Source: Cyanoderma ruficeps
Taxonomy: Eukaryota > Chordata > Aves > Passeriformes > Timaliidae
Length of the DNA stretch: 64,000 nt
Direction: 5' to 3'
NCBI GenBank assembly: GCA_008694505.1
Contig: VZDJ01007749.1
Location: 5,050,941 to 5,114,940, forward strand
Positions within the stretch are counted from its first letter, which is position 1, and each line of letters opens with the position of its first letter. Both the position numbers and the translations under genes were made by a program. Below are positions 24,001 to 33,800 of this stretch, piece by piece. The notes beneath the pieces were generated by a model, which saw only the letters and a list, made by a program, of their open reading frames with translations, did no database searches and had not been told where the DNA came from.

Positions 24001-24439
24001 GTAATGTGTCAAAGAGTGTCAAAGAAAAGAATCCTCGCAGTTTTCATTTTTATTTTAACAGTAGCTATTTTCCTATGTAATCTTCTGTACTTATGGGAAA
24101 TCATTGAGAAAACATAATCTTAAAGGTCCACCTGTCAGAAATTAAATAAAACTCTGTGTATCATTTGCTATCATGGTGGAGGTGGGAACTAAAAGTTAAG
24201 ATTTTAACGTCAATTTTACAGGAAGAAAAAAGGTAGTGCCTGGTTGGTAATGCCACTGGTCTGAAGCCACATGGGGCTGCCTTAGGTGTAGGTTATTCAT
24301 GTTGTGAGAGCAGGGTGAGCCTGCTTTGAGGGGTCAGTTGTGTGTTCCAGCTTCCTGCCCTGACTTTATTTGGTTTGCTGACTCTGTCTCTCTCTCTGCA
24401 GCTATCAGGCAGGAACTCAGCAAGTCCAATACTGCATAG
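8698..24439 (+). CDS. ENAH: ENAH (Mena) actin regulator, C-terminal eleven coding exons
   Basis: ENAH is an Ena/VASP protein that binds barbed ends of actin filaments, recruits profilin-actin through its polyproline core and promotes filament elongation at lamellipodia, filopodia, focal adhesions and growth cones. Coding exons seen: 8698-9017, 10230-11030, 12824-13128, 13381-13517, 13900-13954, 14247-14295, 16383-16449, 18838-18900 (alternative), 22277-22355, 23545-23602 and 24402-24439. All have AG/GT borders and compatible phases, and together give 656 codons plus a TAG stop. Domain order is LERER repeats, Pro/Ser-rich insert, polyproline core, G-actin-binding motif with a basophilic RKVS site (equivalent of VASP Ser239), F-actin-binding motif, and the C-terminal tetramerising coiled coil ending KSNTA. 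The EVH1 domain is upstream of the window. Identification rests on close agreement with vertebrate Mena as remembered. Confidence 0.98.
9018..10229 (+). other. ENAH: ENAH intron
   Basis: This intron has a strong donor (GTAAGA) and ends in a long pyrimidine-rich tract from about 10150 to the acceptor CTGTCCAG at 10222-10229. I see no exon-like or repeat sequence inside. Confidence 0.8.
10230..11030 (+). CDS. ENAH: ENAH exon: long Pro/Ser-rich (neural-type) segment plus common 3' part
   Basis: The exon is 801 nt (267 codons) with phase 1 at both ends, so it can be skipped or shortened without a frameshift. It starts APSFDNSPYSTPLPEYS, the hallmark start of the long neural Mena/Avena insert. 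It then runs through Ser/Pro/Thr/Ala-rich, probably disordered sequence with a run of nine prolines (GPMPPPP...), which is a likely profilin/SH3 ligand, and ends in the 37-residue part common to short isoforms (PASVENSLNSVLGDSSASEP...SQQG). A strong internal acceptor at 10918-10919 separates the long-only part (10230-10919, 690 nt) from the common part (10920-11030, 111 nt). The donor is CAGG|GTAAGG. Confidence 0.95.
10896..10919 (+). promoter_or_regulatory. ENAH: Internal alternative 3' splice site in the ENAH long exon
   Basis: A near-perfect pyrimidine tract (TTCTCCCTTCTCCCTCTGCAG) ends at 10919 inside coding sequence. Splicing the upstream exon (ending ...SNA plus G) to 10920 gives G|CT, an Ala codon, and continues TPASVENSLNSVLG in frame. 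That is exactly where the short human protein continues after its LERER region (RRISSA then APASVE...). The pyrimidine tract also encodes the PSPSA residues of the long form. Confidence 0.75.
11031..12823 (+). other. ENAH: ENAH intron
   Basis: This intron runs between the long Pro/Ser exon and the polyproline core exon. It contains a short TA/CA-rich stretch around 11500-11540 and a small (ATA)n run near 12160. No coding exon or recognised repeat is visible. The acceptor is TGACACTAG at 12815-12823. Confidence 0.75.
12824..13128 (+). CDS. ENAH: ENAH exon: polyproline core and start of EVH2
   Basis: The reading is GAVQGPPAPPPPPPLPPGPAQ, then repeated GPPPPPPLPP-type stretches, then APPLPASGF and SEDNRPLTGLAAALAGAKLRKVSR. 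The proline runs are profilin and SH3/WW ligands. LTGLAAALAGAKLRKVSR is the EVH2 block A (G-actin-binding) motif, and its serine corresponds to the PKA/PKG site Ser239 of VASP. Base 12967 is N and is the first base of a codon (NCT), almost certainly proline. The final Arg codon is followed by donor GTAAAT. Confidence 0.97.
13129..13380 (+). other. ENAH: ENAH short intron
   Basis: This 252-base intron has a GTAAAT donor and a CTCTGAAG acceptor. Nothing else is seen. Confidence 0.8.
13381..13517 (+). CDS. ENAH: ENAH exon: Ser/Gly linker and F-actin-binding block
   Basis: The exon reads GEDSSSSSGGGGGSASSKTDGGRGNGPLPLGGSGLMEEMSALLARR and ends in phase 2. GSGLMEEMSALLARR is EVH2 block B (F-actin binding), strongly conserved with human. 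The front half, with runs of Ser and Gly, replaces the human MEDTSFPSGGNAIGVN segment, so this linker has drifted while the flanking EVH2 blocks are fixed. The donor is AG|GTGAGG. Confidence 0.95.
13518..13899 (+). other. ENAH: ENAH intron
   Basis: This 382-base intron has donor GTGAGG and acceptor CTTACAG. No feature is visible inside. Confidence 0.8.
13900..13954 (+). CDS. ENAH: ENAH exon: end of F-actin-binding motif
   Basis: This 55-nt exon completes the Arg codon of the previous exon and reads RRIAEKGSTESEPKEDKA. The basic RRRIAEKG motif continues the F-actin-binding block. It is bordered by TTACAG and GTGAGT. Confidence 0.95.
13955..14246 (+). other. ENAH: ENAH short intron
   Basis: This 292-base intron includes a TA-rich stretch with CACACATACA around 14040-14070 and a long pyrimidine tract (14194-14246) leading to the acceptor CATCAG. 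Confidence 0.8.
14247..14295 (+). CDS. ENAH: ENAH exon: Ser-rich linker
   Basis: This 49-nt exon reads EESESSSSKVSSTSTP plus the first base of the next codon. It corresponds to the human segment ending SKASSTSTPEPTRKPWE. The donor is CCTG|GTAAGT. Confidence 0.93.
14296..16382 (+). other. ENAH: ENAH intron
   Basis: This intron contains a small tandem repeat at 15154-15193 (listed separately) and a poly-pyrimidine run at 15117-15139. No exon or known transposable element is recognised. The acceptor is GTTTTCCAG at 16374-16382. Confidence 0.75.
15154..15193 (+). repeat. 14-bp tandem repeat, about 2.8 copies
   Basis: ATTCTGTTAAACAC (15154-15167) is followed directly by ATTCTGTTAAATAC (15168-15181) and a partial third copy ATTCTGTTAAGG (15182-15193). 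Confidence 0.9.
16383..16449 (+). CDS. ENAH: ENAH exon preceding alternative exon 11a
   Basis: This 67-nt exon reads ELTRKPWERTNTVNGSKSPVIS and ends with AG of an Arg codon (phase 2). The RKPWERTNT block is nearly identical to human. Phase 2 matches both exon 11a and the following constitutive exon, so exon 11a can be skipped without a frameshift. The donor AG|GTACTC is weaker than the neighbours'. Confidence 0.96.
16450..18837 (+). other. ENAH: ENAH intron upstream of exon 11a
   Basis: This intron lies between the SKSPVIS exon and exon 11a and ends TTTCTCCCCCTAATAG. No coding sequence or recognised repeat is visible inside it. Confidence 0.75.
18838..18900 (+). CDS. ENAH: ENAH alternative exon 11a (epithelial-type cassette exon)
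   Basis: This is exactly 63 nt (21 codons), the length of mammalian exon 11a, with phase 2 at both ends, acceptor CCTAATAG and donor AACAG|GTATCA. With the AG from upstream it reads RRESPWKN, then LLASENRF, then YDSLN plus an Arg codon split to the next exon. Human 11a, from memory, has RRDSPRKN, QIVFDNRS, YDSLHR, so the SP motif, KN, N-R and YDSL are kept. In mammals inclusion marks epithelial cells; the isoform dampens filopodia and invasive protrusion, and the exon is controlled by ESRP1/2 and RBFOX2. The exon is too short to appear as an ORF. Confidence 0.9.
18901..22276 (+). other. ENAH: ENAH intron downstream of exon 11a
   Basis: This 3.4-kb intron carries a candidate splicing-regulatory cluster at 19568-19617 (listed separately). 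No exon or transposable element is recognised. It ends in a pyrimidine-rich acceptor region, GTGCTGCAG at 22268-22276. Confidence 0.75.
19568..19617 (+). promoter_or_regulatory. ENAH: Candidate RBFOX/ESRP splicing-enhancer cluster
   Basis: Within 50 nt there are TGGGTGGTG (19568-19576, similar to GU-rich ESRP sites) and two TGCATG hexamers (19582-19587 and 19612-19617), the exact RBFOX site. They lie about 0.7 kb downstream of exon 11a, on the side where RBFOX and ESRP binding normally promotes inclusion. Single TGCATG copies are common in 64 kb, so the pairing and position are the evidence. Confidence 0.45.
22277..22355 (+). CDS. ENAH: ENAH exon: linker to coiled coil
   Basis: The exon reads PKSTPTGQPSANGVQSEGLDYDRLKQ after completing the split Arg codon. 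SEGLDYDRLKQ begins the C-terminal tetramerisation coiled coil (EVH2 block C). The acceptor is CTGCAG and the donor CAG|GTATGT. Confidence 0.97.
22356..23544 (+). other. ENAH: ENAH intron
   Basis: The middle part (about 22700-23070) is G-rich and built of loosely repeated short units of the GTGG/GTTCTGG/AGTGGGT kind. It may be a decayed minisatellite, but no clean period can be read. No coding exon is visible. The acceptor is ACATTTTAG. Confidence 0.7.
23545..23602 (+). CDS. ENAH: ENAH exon: coiled-coil core
   Basis: The exon reads DILDEMRKELTKLKEELID plus one base. It is identical to the human tetramerisation helix as remembered, with its right-handed coiled-coil spacing. The donor is GATG|GTAAGT. 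Confidence 0.98.
23603..24401 (+). other. ENAH: ENAH last intron
   Basis: This is non-coding and ends in a (CT)n-rich acceptor, CTGTCTCTCTCTCTGCAG. An AATAAA at 24145-24150 is intronic and has no evident role. Confidence 0.75.
24402..24439 (+). CDS. ENAH: ENAH terminal coding exon
   Basis: The exon completes an Ala codon and reads IRQELSKSNTA, then TAG at 24437-24439. This is the conserved C-terminus of vertebrate Mena and the end of the coiled coil. Confidence 0.98.
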
Positions 24440-26424
24440 AAAGACTCGTACTAAGCCGATGTGACTCTTTAACTTGATATAAAACTGACTACGTTTTGTG
24501 AGCTGTTAGAAGAAAATGGAGACAGACAGACAGACACTTGGAAGGAGGGAGAAACAACCTATTCTGAAAAGCTTCAGACACATCACTCTGGTGATAATGC
24601 TATTCCCCTCCTAGTTTGCAGCTTTTTTCTGACCTTTACAGCAGGGTGGAAAAGACTCTTAAAGTTACTGTAATGATTATGCAGAAATTCCTACATCTAT
24701 CAGACAAGATCACAGTGCTTTGAAGTCTACTCATGTCAAGGTAAAATTGCACATGTTTCAGAATTTGTTGTTAAGACAAAAAAAAACAGGGAAAAGCTTG
24801 GGAAGGCTTTTCAGAGAGGTTTTCTTTGTTAATGAAGGAGTTAGCAAGTTATACTGTTGTACTTCAAATGTATCTCAGGTTTGTCTTCCTATCATATCTG
24901 GTATTTCCATGAGTAATTTAAGAGATCAGTTGTGTAGAGGTTCAGTTCGTAAGACAAGGAAAAATTAGAGACGCGTGCTTTTAAAGGGCAATATTTGTAA
25001 GTAAGGATGACCTAGACGGTGATGACATATCAAAGTTTTGGAATTTTATGATAGGAAGCCTCTCTAGTTAGCCTTCATGCAATTTTCTAGGAAAATTTAA
25101 AAAAAAAAAAGCAAATACAGTCCAGAGTTTAAAGATGTAGATGCCTTCCTACATTGTTACGATGCTTTACCAAATCTAAGACTTCGACATAAAGCGAATC
25201 AGCAGTCAAATGTAAATCATTAGTATGTTGTAGATTTACAGTAGATTTTGGGGCTTTTTTTAGATTTATGCATGTGGACATTTTGTAATGTAACACAACA
25301 CAGCCAGCTTTTTAATTAAAAGAAAAATTGCATGTCACAGAGTAGCCTTTTCATTTGTAAGGCTTAATTTATGCCCAGAAAGATGTGGGAAGAGGGAGGG
25401 GGAAGGTGACACATTTTTATTACTTTCTACACTTTTTCTTCATCTTACATGCATGTGTAATAATGAGGAAAACATGACTTTTATCAGTAACCATGTTAAT
25501 GGAACCAGGTACTTGATCCTTTTGTATCTTTTTTCAGTTTTCTATTTGAAATTCAGTAATAACTTCCAATAATGGTTCTGAAACTCCCACATGAACCAAA
25601 TTCGTTTCTCGGTGAGAGAAAAAACGTTGTAGGCATCTGACTTGCTGAGGATGCCCCTGTGTAAGTGCGTTGTCCTTCACCTTTTCACCATGACCCTCTG
25701 CTTCACTCTTTTCTGAGACTCCTTTTTTTTTTTGGTTGTTTTATGAAACAGAACAGCAGTAGTTACCTGAGAATGATCAGGTCACAGTAAACGGCCCCTT
25801 CTCCTCCTAATTTATCTCCCACCCTCCTTTCCAAAAAAACCCTCAAAACCAACAAAGAATCCCCACAGCTCCACATGACACAAACCCTGAAAAAAACCAG
25901 AAATGATATGCCATTAGTTTTGCTCAACAATTTGAGAATCATTTTTAAGGGAGGTGGTAACCTCTCTCTTTCCCGGGGTTTTCAATCTTAGGAGTTTAAA
26001 TTTTTTATTTTTTCAATTTTATTTTTTAATGTGGTAAAGTTCAGTGGAATAGAAATTCTGCAAATTGGCTCTGTAGTGCTTTGGACAAAGAATATGGATG
26101 AAAATCTTCCCTTTCCCTTTGCACTGTCCATTTTTCCTAGCTGTGTTTGCTTTGGGATCTGTGCTGATCCAGAAGAAAAGTTTACTTACAACTTGTGGAG
26201 ATTTGCTTACAAGTACAGGCAACTCCATTCGTGGCACAGATTGCTTTCAATGACAGACTGTCTAGAGTGCTGAACACCAAAGCAAAACAGAACTTAACAG
26301 GTTCAGAAAGGCTTCAATAGGAAATTTTTCTCCCATTCAAACATTGCCTGATCTTACAGGTTCAGATTCTAAGGGAAGATGACAGTGGAAATATTGCCTA
26401 ACTCCATTTATTAATATTTTTTTT

Positions 26425-26430
26425 AATAAA
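26425..26430 (+). terminator. ENAH: Polyadenylation signal, proximal candidate
   Basis: AATAAA follows a T-rich tract and is followed by GAGGAG. It would give a shorter ENAH 3'UTR. Confidence 0.35.
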
Positions 26431-27417
26431 GAGGAGAAAAAACATCACTTTTCTGCATGCATTTATTGAAGGCATTAAAAAGAAAAAAAATCCATAGTAA
26501 GCTTGTCAAGTACTGTTTTATCTCAAAACAAGAGGAGGCATTTTCATCTTTGTTGATGTAGCTTTTTGTTTTACACAGACTTTTTGAGCAGTAAGGATGT
26601 TTACCCTTGTCAGAAATCACATTTGATTCGTTTCTAGGAGGGTTCAGGAGTTACATAGTGGAATAGCATGGATGGCTATAAGTGGTCCAAAATTAAAGGC
26701 TGAACTTCTAGATTGTGCAAGGAACTGGCTTATGCACTAAACGTTTTGTGCCTTGGTCTACAATTAACATGATTTCTGTTTAAAAGAAAAAGGAACAGTT
26801 GTTGTCTTTTTGTGCTGCTTCTACATACATACTTTCTGTAATCCCCACCTGCAGAACTGGTTCTTTCCAGAAAATCGGATTGAATTAAAGATTACTGTAG
26901 ACATTTCCTGACCTACTGACAGTTGCACCATTTCCAGAGATTTCAGTATTGAAAATGAACTGCAGAAGCTACGATTATTTCGCTTACTGGTGACTAAGTT
27001 CTTTAAAAACCATATTGTGGTGGTTCTGTGCTTTTGTACAATGGATGTCTTAAGCTGAGGGCAGTTTAAGGGATCCTTCCTAATGCCAGGAGGGCGTTGC
27101 TTTCCTCAACACTGTGATCTGACCTGTGATAAACCTGCACTATAGACAAGTGGCTACCGAGTCAACCGCAAACCAACTGAATGTAAAACCCTTAGTGCTG
27201 GTGCTGAAATCTCTTCAGACAGTCATAATGATTTCCAGTTCGTTGTTTTAAAGTTGTCAAGTGTCAATCAAAGACTGAAGCTGTTCACTAATGAATGTTG
27301 ACTTTTCATGCATTTAGGTTTACCTTCTTTTTAGTTTCTCAGTTCATTCTCTGCTATTTTTATCATATTGTGTCATTTTAAATTTCTTACATGCTAATGT
27401 TTTGTTTGAGCGAATGA

Positions 27418-27423
27418 AATAAA
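27418..27423 (+). terminator. ENAH: Polyadenylation signal
   Basis: AATAAA lies in the context GAATGAAATAAAATTGCAATATATACATG, an A/T-rich end-of-transcript setting with T/G-rich sequence just upstream (GTTTTGTTTGAG). Confidence 0.55.
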
Positions 27424-27836
27424 ATTGCAATATATACATGTTGCCACCATTTATTTCTGGAACCTCATAGAAGACTCTCTGAGATTTACTACTCAAAGTC
27501 CCCAGATTTTTCATGACTGTGATCATTCCTTACTCCTTGATTCCACCTCTCCTTTCTGTTTCTCCATCAGAAGATCCAGTAGAGAACAGTGAAGACTTAA
27601 CCTTATAAAGAATGTAACTGCAGGGACTGTGTACATTCATGAATGGTAACTGCTGTACATAAATTAAAATTAATTTCAAATGTATGATGTGATTTACACA
27701 TGGTATATACACACTTTGGTCTCTGTATCCAAGGAGAACATGGGAGGAAGAAGGAAAGACTGGGGGGGAAATAATTGCAGTCAGTCTGACTTCTTCTCTT
27801 GCTGCTTTTATGTTCATGACTTATTTTCAATACTGT

Positions 27837-27842
27837 AATAAA
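27837..27842 (+). terminator. ENAH: Polyadenylation signal, distal candidate
   Basis: AATAAA is followed 30 nt later by GGTTTCTGTG, which could serve as a downstream U/GU-rich element. Confidence 0.5.
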
Positions 27843-27860
27843 GCAAACCTACCATGGCAG

Positions 27861-30800
27861 ATCATTACAGGTTTCTGTGCACTAAGGACAGTTTTGCTCA
27901 ATTTATCTTACAGCAGAATTCTGAGCAGAGCTGCTCAAATGTCCTTGACTTGACATCCTGAAGCTGTATTTCACTGCTGCTGTTGTTTGGCAAACCTTGG
28001 TCCCAGTGCCAGGTTTGGCACCAACCTTAATGAGTTATAAAGCTTTGGGGTTTTTTAAATAAAATTATCACTAGATTCTAAAATGGTCTGCTGTTCTTAG
28101 GCACCAAGTGAAAACATTCCTGATTTAAATGTCCTAAGAGTGTTACCAGCTCACTCCATCGGTGTCAAGAGATGGGCAGTAGCTACTTTTTCAAGTTGTG
28201 TATTAGAAGGTAGGTAGATGGTCTGTGGTTGATCAAAGTGGGGATGGTCATGGGCTCGTCTGAAAATGTTTAATTTGGCTCAGTTCCACTGCTGAATGTT
28301 ACTTACCAGTGTCTTCTACATCTAGTCATACAAAGCTTGCAAAATCAAGAAGATTCCCTCAGTTTTCAGTAGGGGAACAAGATGGGAAGCAAGAATAATT
28401 TTTCCCAAATTGGCTTTTTACCAAAGACTAAAGAATTCCTTTTGAGGCTGTAAATTTTCTTGATTCTGTAGGCTGTTGCCGGGCAGGAAGTGATGGAGAG
28501 AAGGTAAAAAGGGAAAAGTTGGGGATTTTGGAGGAACTGGGGCCAGTTCAAAGTTCTTGAAGAATAGGCTAAAGATCACTTAAATTGTTTGTCTTAAGGG
28601 ATGGTTTTGAGAAAGGAGGCTGCTTATACATGCTATCTGTGAGTCTTAAAGGAGACAAAATTAATATGTTAAATCAATACTGTCACAACATGTATCTGCA
28701 CATTCAAAACAGCATGTTTTTAAGTCAGTCTATATTAGAGTTAATATTTATTTTAACACAGTGGAAATGGTCACCTGAAACTGTTGAAATTGACATCAGG
28801 AGATGTATTCAAGTCAGTCTAGGTTTATAATCTTAACTGAAAACATGTGCAATAGGAATTGATGTAATTTTCCAAGATATGGCAGAGGAGGGGTGGTTCT
28901 GGATGTTGGAAAAGCTCAGACAAACCTTACAGTCACAGCTCCATCTGCAGGATACCTGGTAATCAGCACCTTCCATTGCACAGGGCCTTCCTCAGGTAGT
29001 TGCTGAAAGTCAAGGAGCTTTGGAAATTTCCCCCCTTTTATAACTGGATCCCAGTTGAACTCTGTCATTGTATAACTGTGTTTTCTAACATTTACAATAT
29101 AGAGCTTGGTGTCCTGGATCTTAGTGAGTATTATTCTCATGTCCTACTGATAAACTGTTCATTGGAGAATCATTGTTACTCAGTGATGGGCACTGCCTTC
29201 TCCTCCCTTCTCAGCCTCTTTTAGAGCTGTCACCTGTGTGACATTTTCACTTCTCTTTGTGGCTGCAGGTCTCTCTCTCAGCTGCTCAAGCACAGTAGAG
29301 TTGGAAGGGATCTCCCATCATCATTTGATGTTTACCTTCTTTAATGTAACTTTTATCACCAACCAGCTGGAGCCACTTATGCCCCTAGCTATTCCCTGAA
29401 CAACATCAGCTCAGCAATAAAGTTGTCTGTGCTAATGTGCTGTAAGTGTGCTGAACTCTTTTCCTTGCAGAGTCTCTGGAATTGTTCTGCTGACACAGGC
29501 AGAGGGAAAAAAAAAAAAGTAGTGAGGAAGTGGGTACAGGAAGAGAAGTGTAAGGGATTCTGAAAGTGTTCGGGCTACCTGCAGGGAAGGACGCTGCTGG
29601 AATGAGCATGGCTGCAGAAGGCTTGAAAACACAAACAGCTTTTAAACCTACCCTGGATGCTGATGGAATCTGCAAATAGATAGGCAGGAGGGGCTTTCTG
29701 GGCAGTCTGAAGGTTGCTTGCCCATCACTGTAGGGCTGGGAAGTTTAAAAAAACCCTACCTCTGTGTTGAAGGTAAATTTTCTGATACTTGACTTTTTTT
29801 CCCCAGCCCTGTTACTGTGAAACCCATTAGACCCTACACAGCTCAGTAAGTCCTGTCATGCTGCAGAACCAGCCCCAAAAGCCCCCCTGAGGAAAAGGGG
29901 GGTGCAGACACACTCATAAATTCCTCCTGACTGGATCTAGGGGTGTCTTGTCACTGCCAGGAAGCCTTTTGGTTGGAGAAGTTGAGAAACAGAATTTTAC
30001 GTGGCTTTTCAGCTGAAATCTTTCTCTCTGCCAGTGCCAGGCCAATTCTGCTTCAAACGTGAGCATCAACAGTGTGTTCAGTAATCTTTGCTCCACTAGT
30101 GGGAAAAGTTCTGTTTGGCTCTCAGTCCCACAAGTTGACACTGCAGTGTAGGAAGCAGAAAGGGGTCCAAGAAGTCCAGTGCTGATGGAGTTGGTTCCTC
30201 AAGGAGTTTATGGGGTAAGTGAAAAATCCTTGCCCATGTTCAGAGTGAGTGATGACTGAAATGCAGCCAGAGTGTTTGGATTCTCAGAAGTGAGAACCTT
30301 TTAATATCCTACTCCTACTTTCCGTCTTACTAGCTGTATGTAAATGTCTCAGTGAGCCAGTTTATGTGTTCCACCTCCTAAAAGTGACTTAGGGTAGGAG
30401 TTAGGCCCTCAGAAAACTGAGATTGGCTGTTCGTGACTTAATGAAGTGAGGAGGAGGTGACCACCATGCCCAGGAGCAGTGGGAAGCTGAGGAGTTCAGT
30501 CCTGTTGGACAATGGAAGTTCAGGGACACAGGAGGTGCCTAATAAATACTGTGTCCCCAGAGGGAGAGTGCAATCAGCCATGAATGCACAGCTTTGTCTG
30601 ATGGTCAGGAGGCCTTTGTCCAGCAGAGAAAGGAAATCCGCTGCTTGTCACCTTTTTTCTTTTGTTTTCACCCTAAAACCAGTTATTAAAGAGATGAGTA
30701 AGTGTTACTGAAGAAAGCTAGAGATTGGGGTATCTCCCTAACCTGGCAGCTCAATGTGTGCTCGAGACATATTTGGAGGCAGCATTGCTGAGTGAGGCCT

Positions 30801-33800
30801 TAAAATCTGCTTTGGTTGTTCTGTTTCATGAGGGGAAACAAAATCCTTCAGAGATTTAAACGCTCTTCTCAGCTACTCTGGAGTCAGGAGAGCTTTTGTG
30901 AAGCTGTGGTGGCAAATTTAACACCAAATCTTCACCAGGTCATATACCCACACAGATCTCAAAATACAAGCAAAGGGAACATACTGCATACCAGGACAGC
31001 TATTAAGTACTCTTTAAATAAATTACTTCCAAAAAAAAAACAAAAAAACAACCCAACACTTTTTGAGGACTTTTGCAAAATAACTTGCAAGCTGAAGATG
31101 TGACAGTACTGCACCTTCAGGGCAAGTAGGTAGGGAAGTCACAAGTCCACAGCAGTGGTAGGCAGATGAGAGGACTCCAGAAGAGAGGGATTCTGACAGT
31201 CTAAAATGCAAATTCCTTCCTTGAAAATGAAGGAGTAGAGTTGCAAAAGGTTTCAAAGATAGTGGCACACTTAGCATGGTCAAAACAATTAATGCTGACT
31301 GGAGCATCTGGGTGTTGTGTGTTCCCAAGGATTGTGTATGAGGAAAGCCAGAGAAGAAAAAGATGGGGACTCAGCACTTCAAAATTACTGCAGTTTCTTG
31401 CTGCATTACTTTTCATTTCTGTGCCTTTGTTTTTCTATTAGAGGTGAACTGCATAACCATAATCCTGCCTTTTACATGTTTGACTAGCATAAAGGGAGAT
31501 GAGCTCAGGTCTGAAGGCAGAGCCTGGCAGGGGCATAACCTGGGGGCTGAGCACTGCAGGATCCAGCACAGCCTGGCCCTGAAGCCCTGAGCACCATCAG
31601 GAAATCTGGGCCTGCTGAAGGACAGCTTCATTGCCATGAAGTCATTGCTCTTCCTCAGTGTCAGCCTGTAACCTGAAGAGCAAATAAGTCAATAAAAAGA
31701 CCAGATTTACCTTGTACATTACTCTAAAGGCAAAAGGGTTTACTGGACCCAAATCATGAAGGTTTCCCTGTATGCTCTCAGCTATCAGGAAGAAAAACAT
31801 TGCGCATGTTCAAGCCCTGAGTATTCCCAGCTTCTCTGAAGTCAATACAAGTTTGGGTTGTTTTAGCCTGAAATGTTCCCAGCCATCAGATGTAATTGTC
31901 TTGTAGTTACTACAATCTAGTAAATACTGCCCAGCATTTTTTATGCATCTATGAAAAATATTTTAAGCAATAAAATATAATGTGAATTGCAGGAAATGGC
32001 TTTTTTTTTTAAGCTGGTGATCTGCTGAATAGCTGGGATAGCTGAGGTAGAGATATTAGATAAATAAGCAATTACTGATGAGTAAGGGCTCCTTTTTGAG
32101 CAAGGAGCTGGATGGAATCTCCACCTAGTGCAGTTTGGAGCTGGCATTGCAGGGGGATGCAACCACTGCAAGCCTTGAGGGAATCTGGAGCTCTGCTACT
32201 GAGTTTCAGTAGCACTAAATTTGCAACAGATAAGGGAAACTCCTTTTTAGGGAGAGGTTCCTCACTAGAATTTTAGAAATGGCTACAGGTCTGCTTTAAA
32301 GGGAATGAAAACGAATATGCTCCCATTACAAAGTTATCTGAGGGGGGATTTCTAATGTCATTGCCGGAGCTAATGCTCCCAGAGGAGAACACTGAAGTGC
32401 TGCACAGATGTATCACAGCCAGCCTGAGAATCTGTATTGCAAACTGTGGCTTAGAAACAGTCTTTTTGTATTTTGTCAACTGCATATAGATTTCGTGTTC
32501 CAGTTAATTTCAGTTCTTCCTCTTGAAAATACCCTTTGGAGCAGCTGAAGCATCGTTGAACTGTTAATGGAACTGTTTGCTTCTGAATCTGGAAAACAGT
32601 TTCCACAAAGTGATTTTAGTCTTAAAACAGCTTCAGAAGAGGCAGGAGGTGACTGTTCAGACTGTTTGTGGTCTTTTAAAGTTTAAATTCATCTTTAAAG
32701 GTAGGCGCATGGATATGGATTCCTTTTTTTCCTCCAGGCTTCCTAAATCTTCTCCCTCACCATCCTCTCAGTTGCCTGTTGAGAAGGTTCTCAGCTCCTG
32801 GCACAGCCTGAGCTGTGTCATGCATCTCTTGTTTCCCTTGGGGTTTATTTCTCTCTCCATTAGTAGTAGTACTGCCATCAATTATTATTATTATTCTTAC
32901 CTCAGCCCATGAGTTTGGGGTTTTTTACTTTTTTTTTCCTGATTCTCCTCCCCACCCCACTGAGGGAGTAATGAGCAAGCAGCTGTGTGGTACTTAGTTG
33001 ACAGCTGAGGTTAAACAGTGACACCTAGCCAAGGTGATTTGGGTTATTGGCTATCAGTAACCAGGTTTAGGTTCCAGAAGACCTGTTCCTCCCTGGGAGT
33101 TTACTGGGCCTTAATTAGCAATCCTGTGTTAGTGGTGTGTTCACTCTCTTCCCAACACAGTGGGATCTTCTTCAGTTGTTATCCAAAAATAGTGATGCTG
33201 GAATGAATGGCAAAATAGTCTGTCTGGAGCTGTGGAGGGGAGGGGAGGAGGGAGGTGATGTGGACTGTGCTGCTTGGCATAATGCTCTTTGCCATTGGAC
33301 AAGCAGGAAAAATACCTGGCAAGCCTCAGGACACAGCAGTACAAACACCCAAGTACTTCAGTATCAAGGATACAACTTAAAATCCTGTGGAATACCCTTC
33401 AGGAATGTTCAGTCTGGACTGTTACTCAGGTAATGGTGTATTGGGAAGTAAATTATTGCTGGGAAATCCCCCTCCAAAGGCAGCAGCAGGAGCAAATGGC
33501 AGGGTGATTCCCCTCCAGATACAATTGTGCTGTGTCGTGGGAAAGGTGTAAAATAGCTGGAGCCGATGAAGAAGAAAAATAAGGTCTGTGGGAACCAAGG
33601 TATAAATTGTAATGTATGTGTGTGTTTACACTCTAGCAGCTTCAGGAAAAATACAATGGGCCCATTAGGAGAAAATGTTCCTGTGTATGACCTCTGTTCC
33701 CAGACACACAAGATTCTGTTTAAAATGGAAAACTGGTCAAAGATCTTTCCAAGGTCTCAGGCTATAATGGGATTGTTGAGATGGCAGTCTGTGTGGGATA

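Larger units (their letters stand above)
24440..27860 (+). other. ENAH: ENAH 3' untranslated region
   Basis: The sequence after the stop is A/T-rich with no competing ORF, as expected of the long ENAH 3'UTR. Three AATAAA hexamers (26425, 27418, 27837) could end it at different points. The far end is inferred and could be about 27440 or about 27860. TGCATG hexamers occur near 25266, 25450 and 26456. Confidence 0.65.

Noticed and set aside
29290..29325. 'AGAGTTGGAAGGGATCT', similar to the start of antisense CR1 copies
   Set aside because: Too short, and flanking sequence does not continue the CR1 match.
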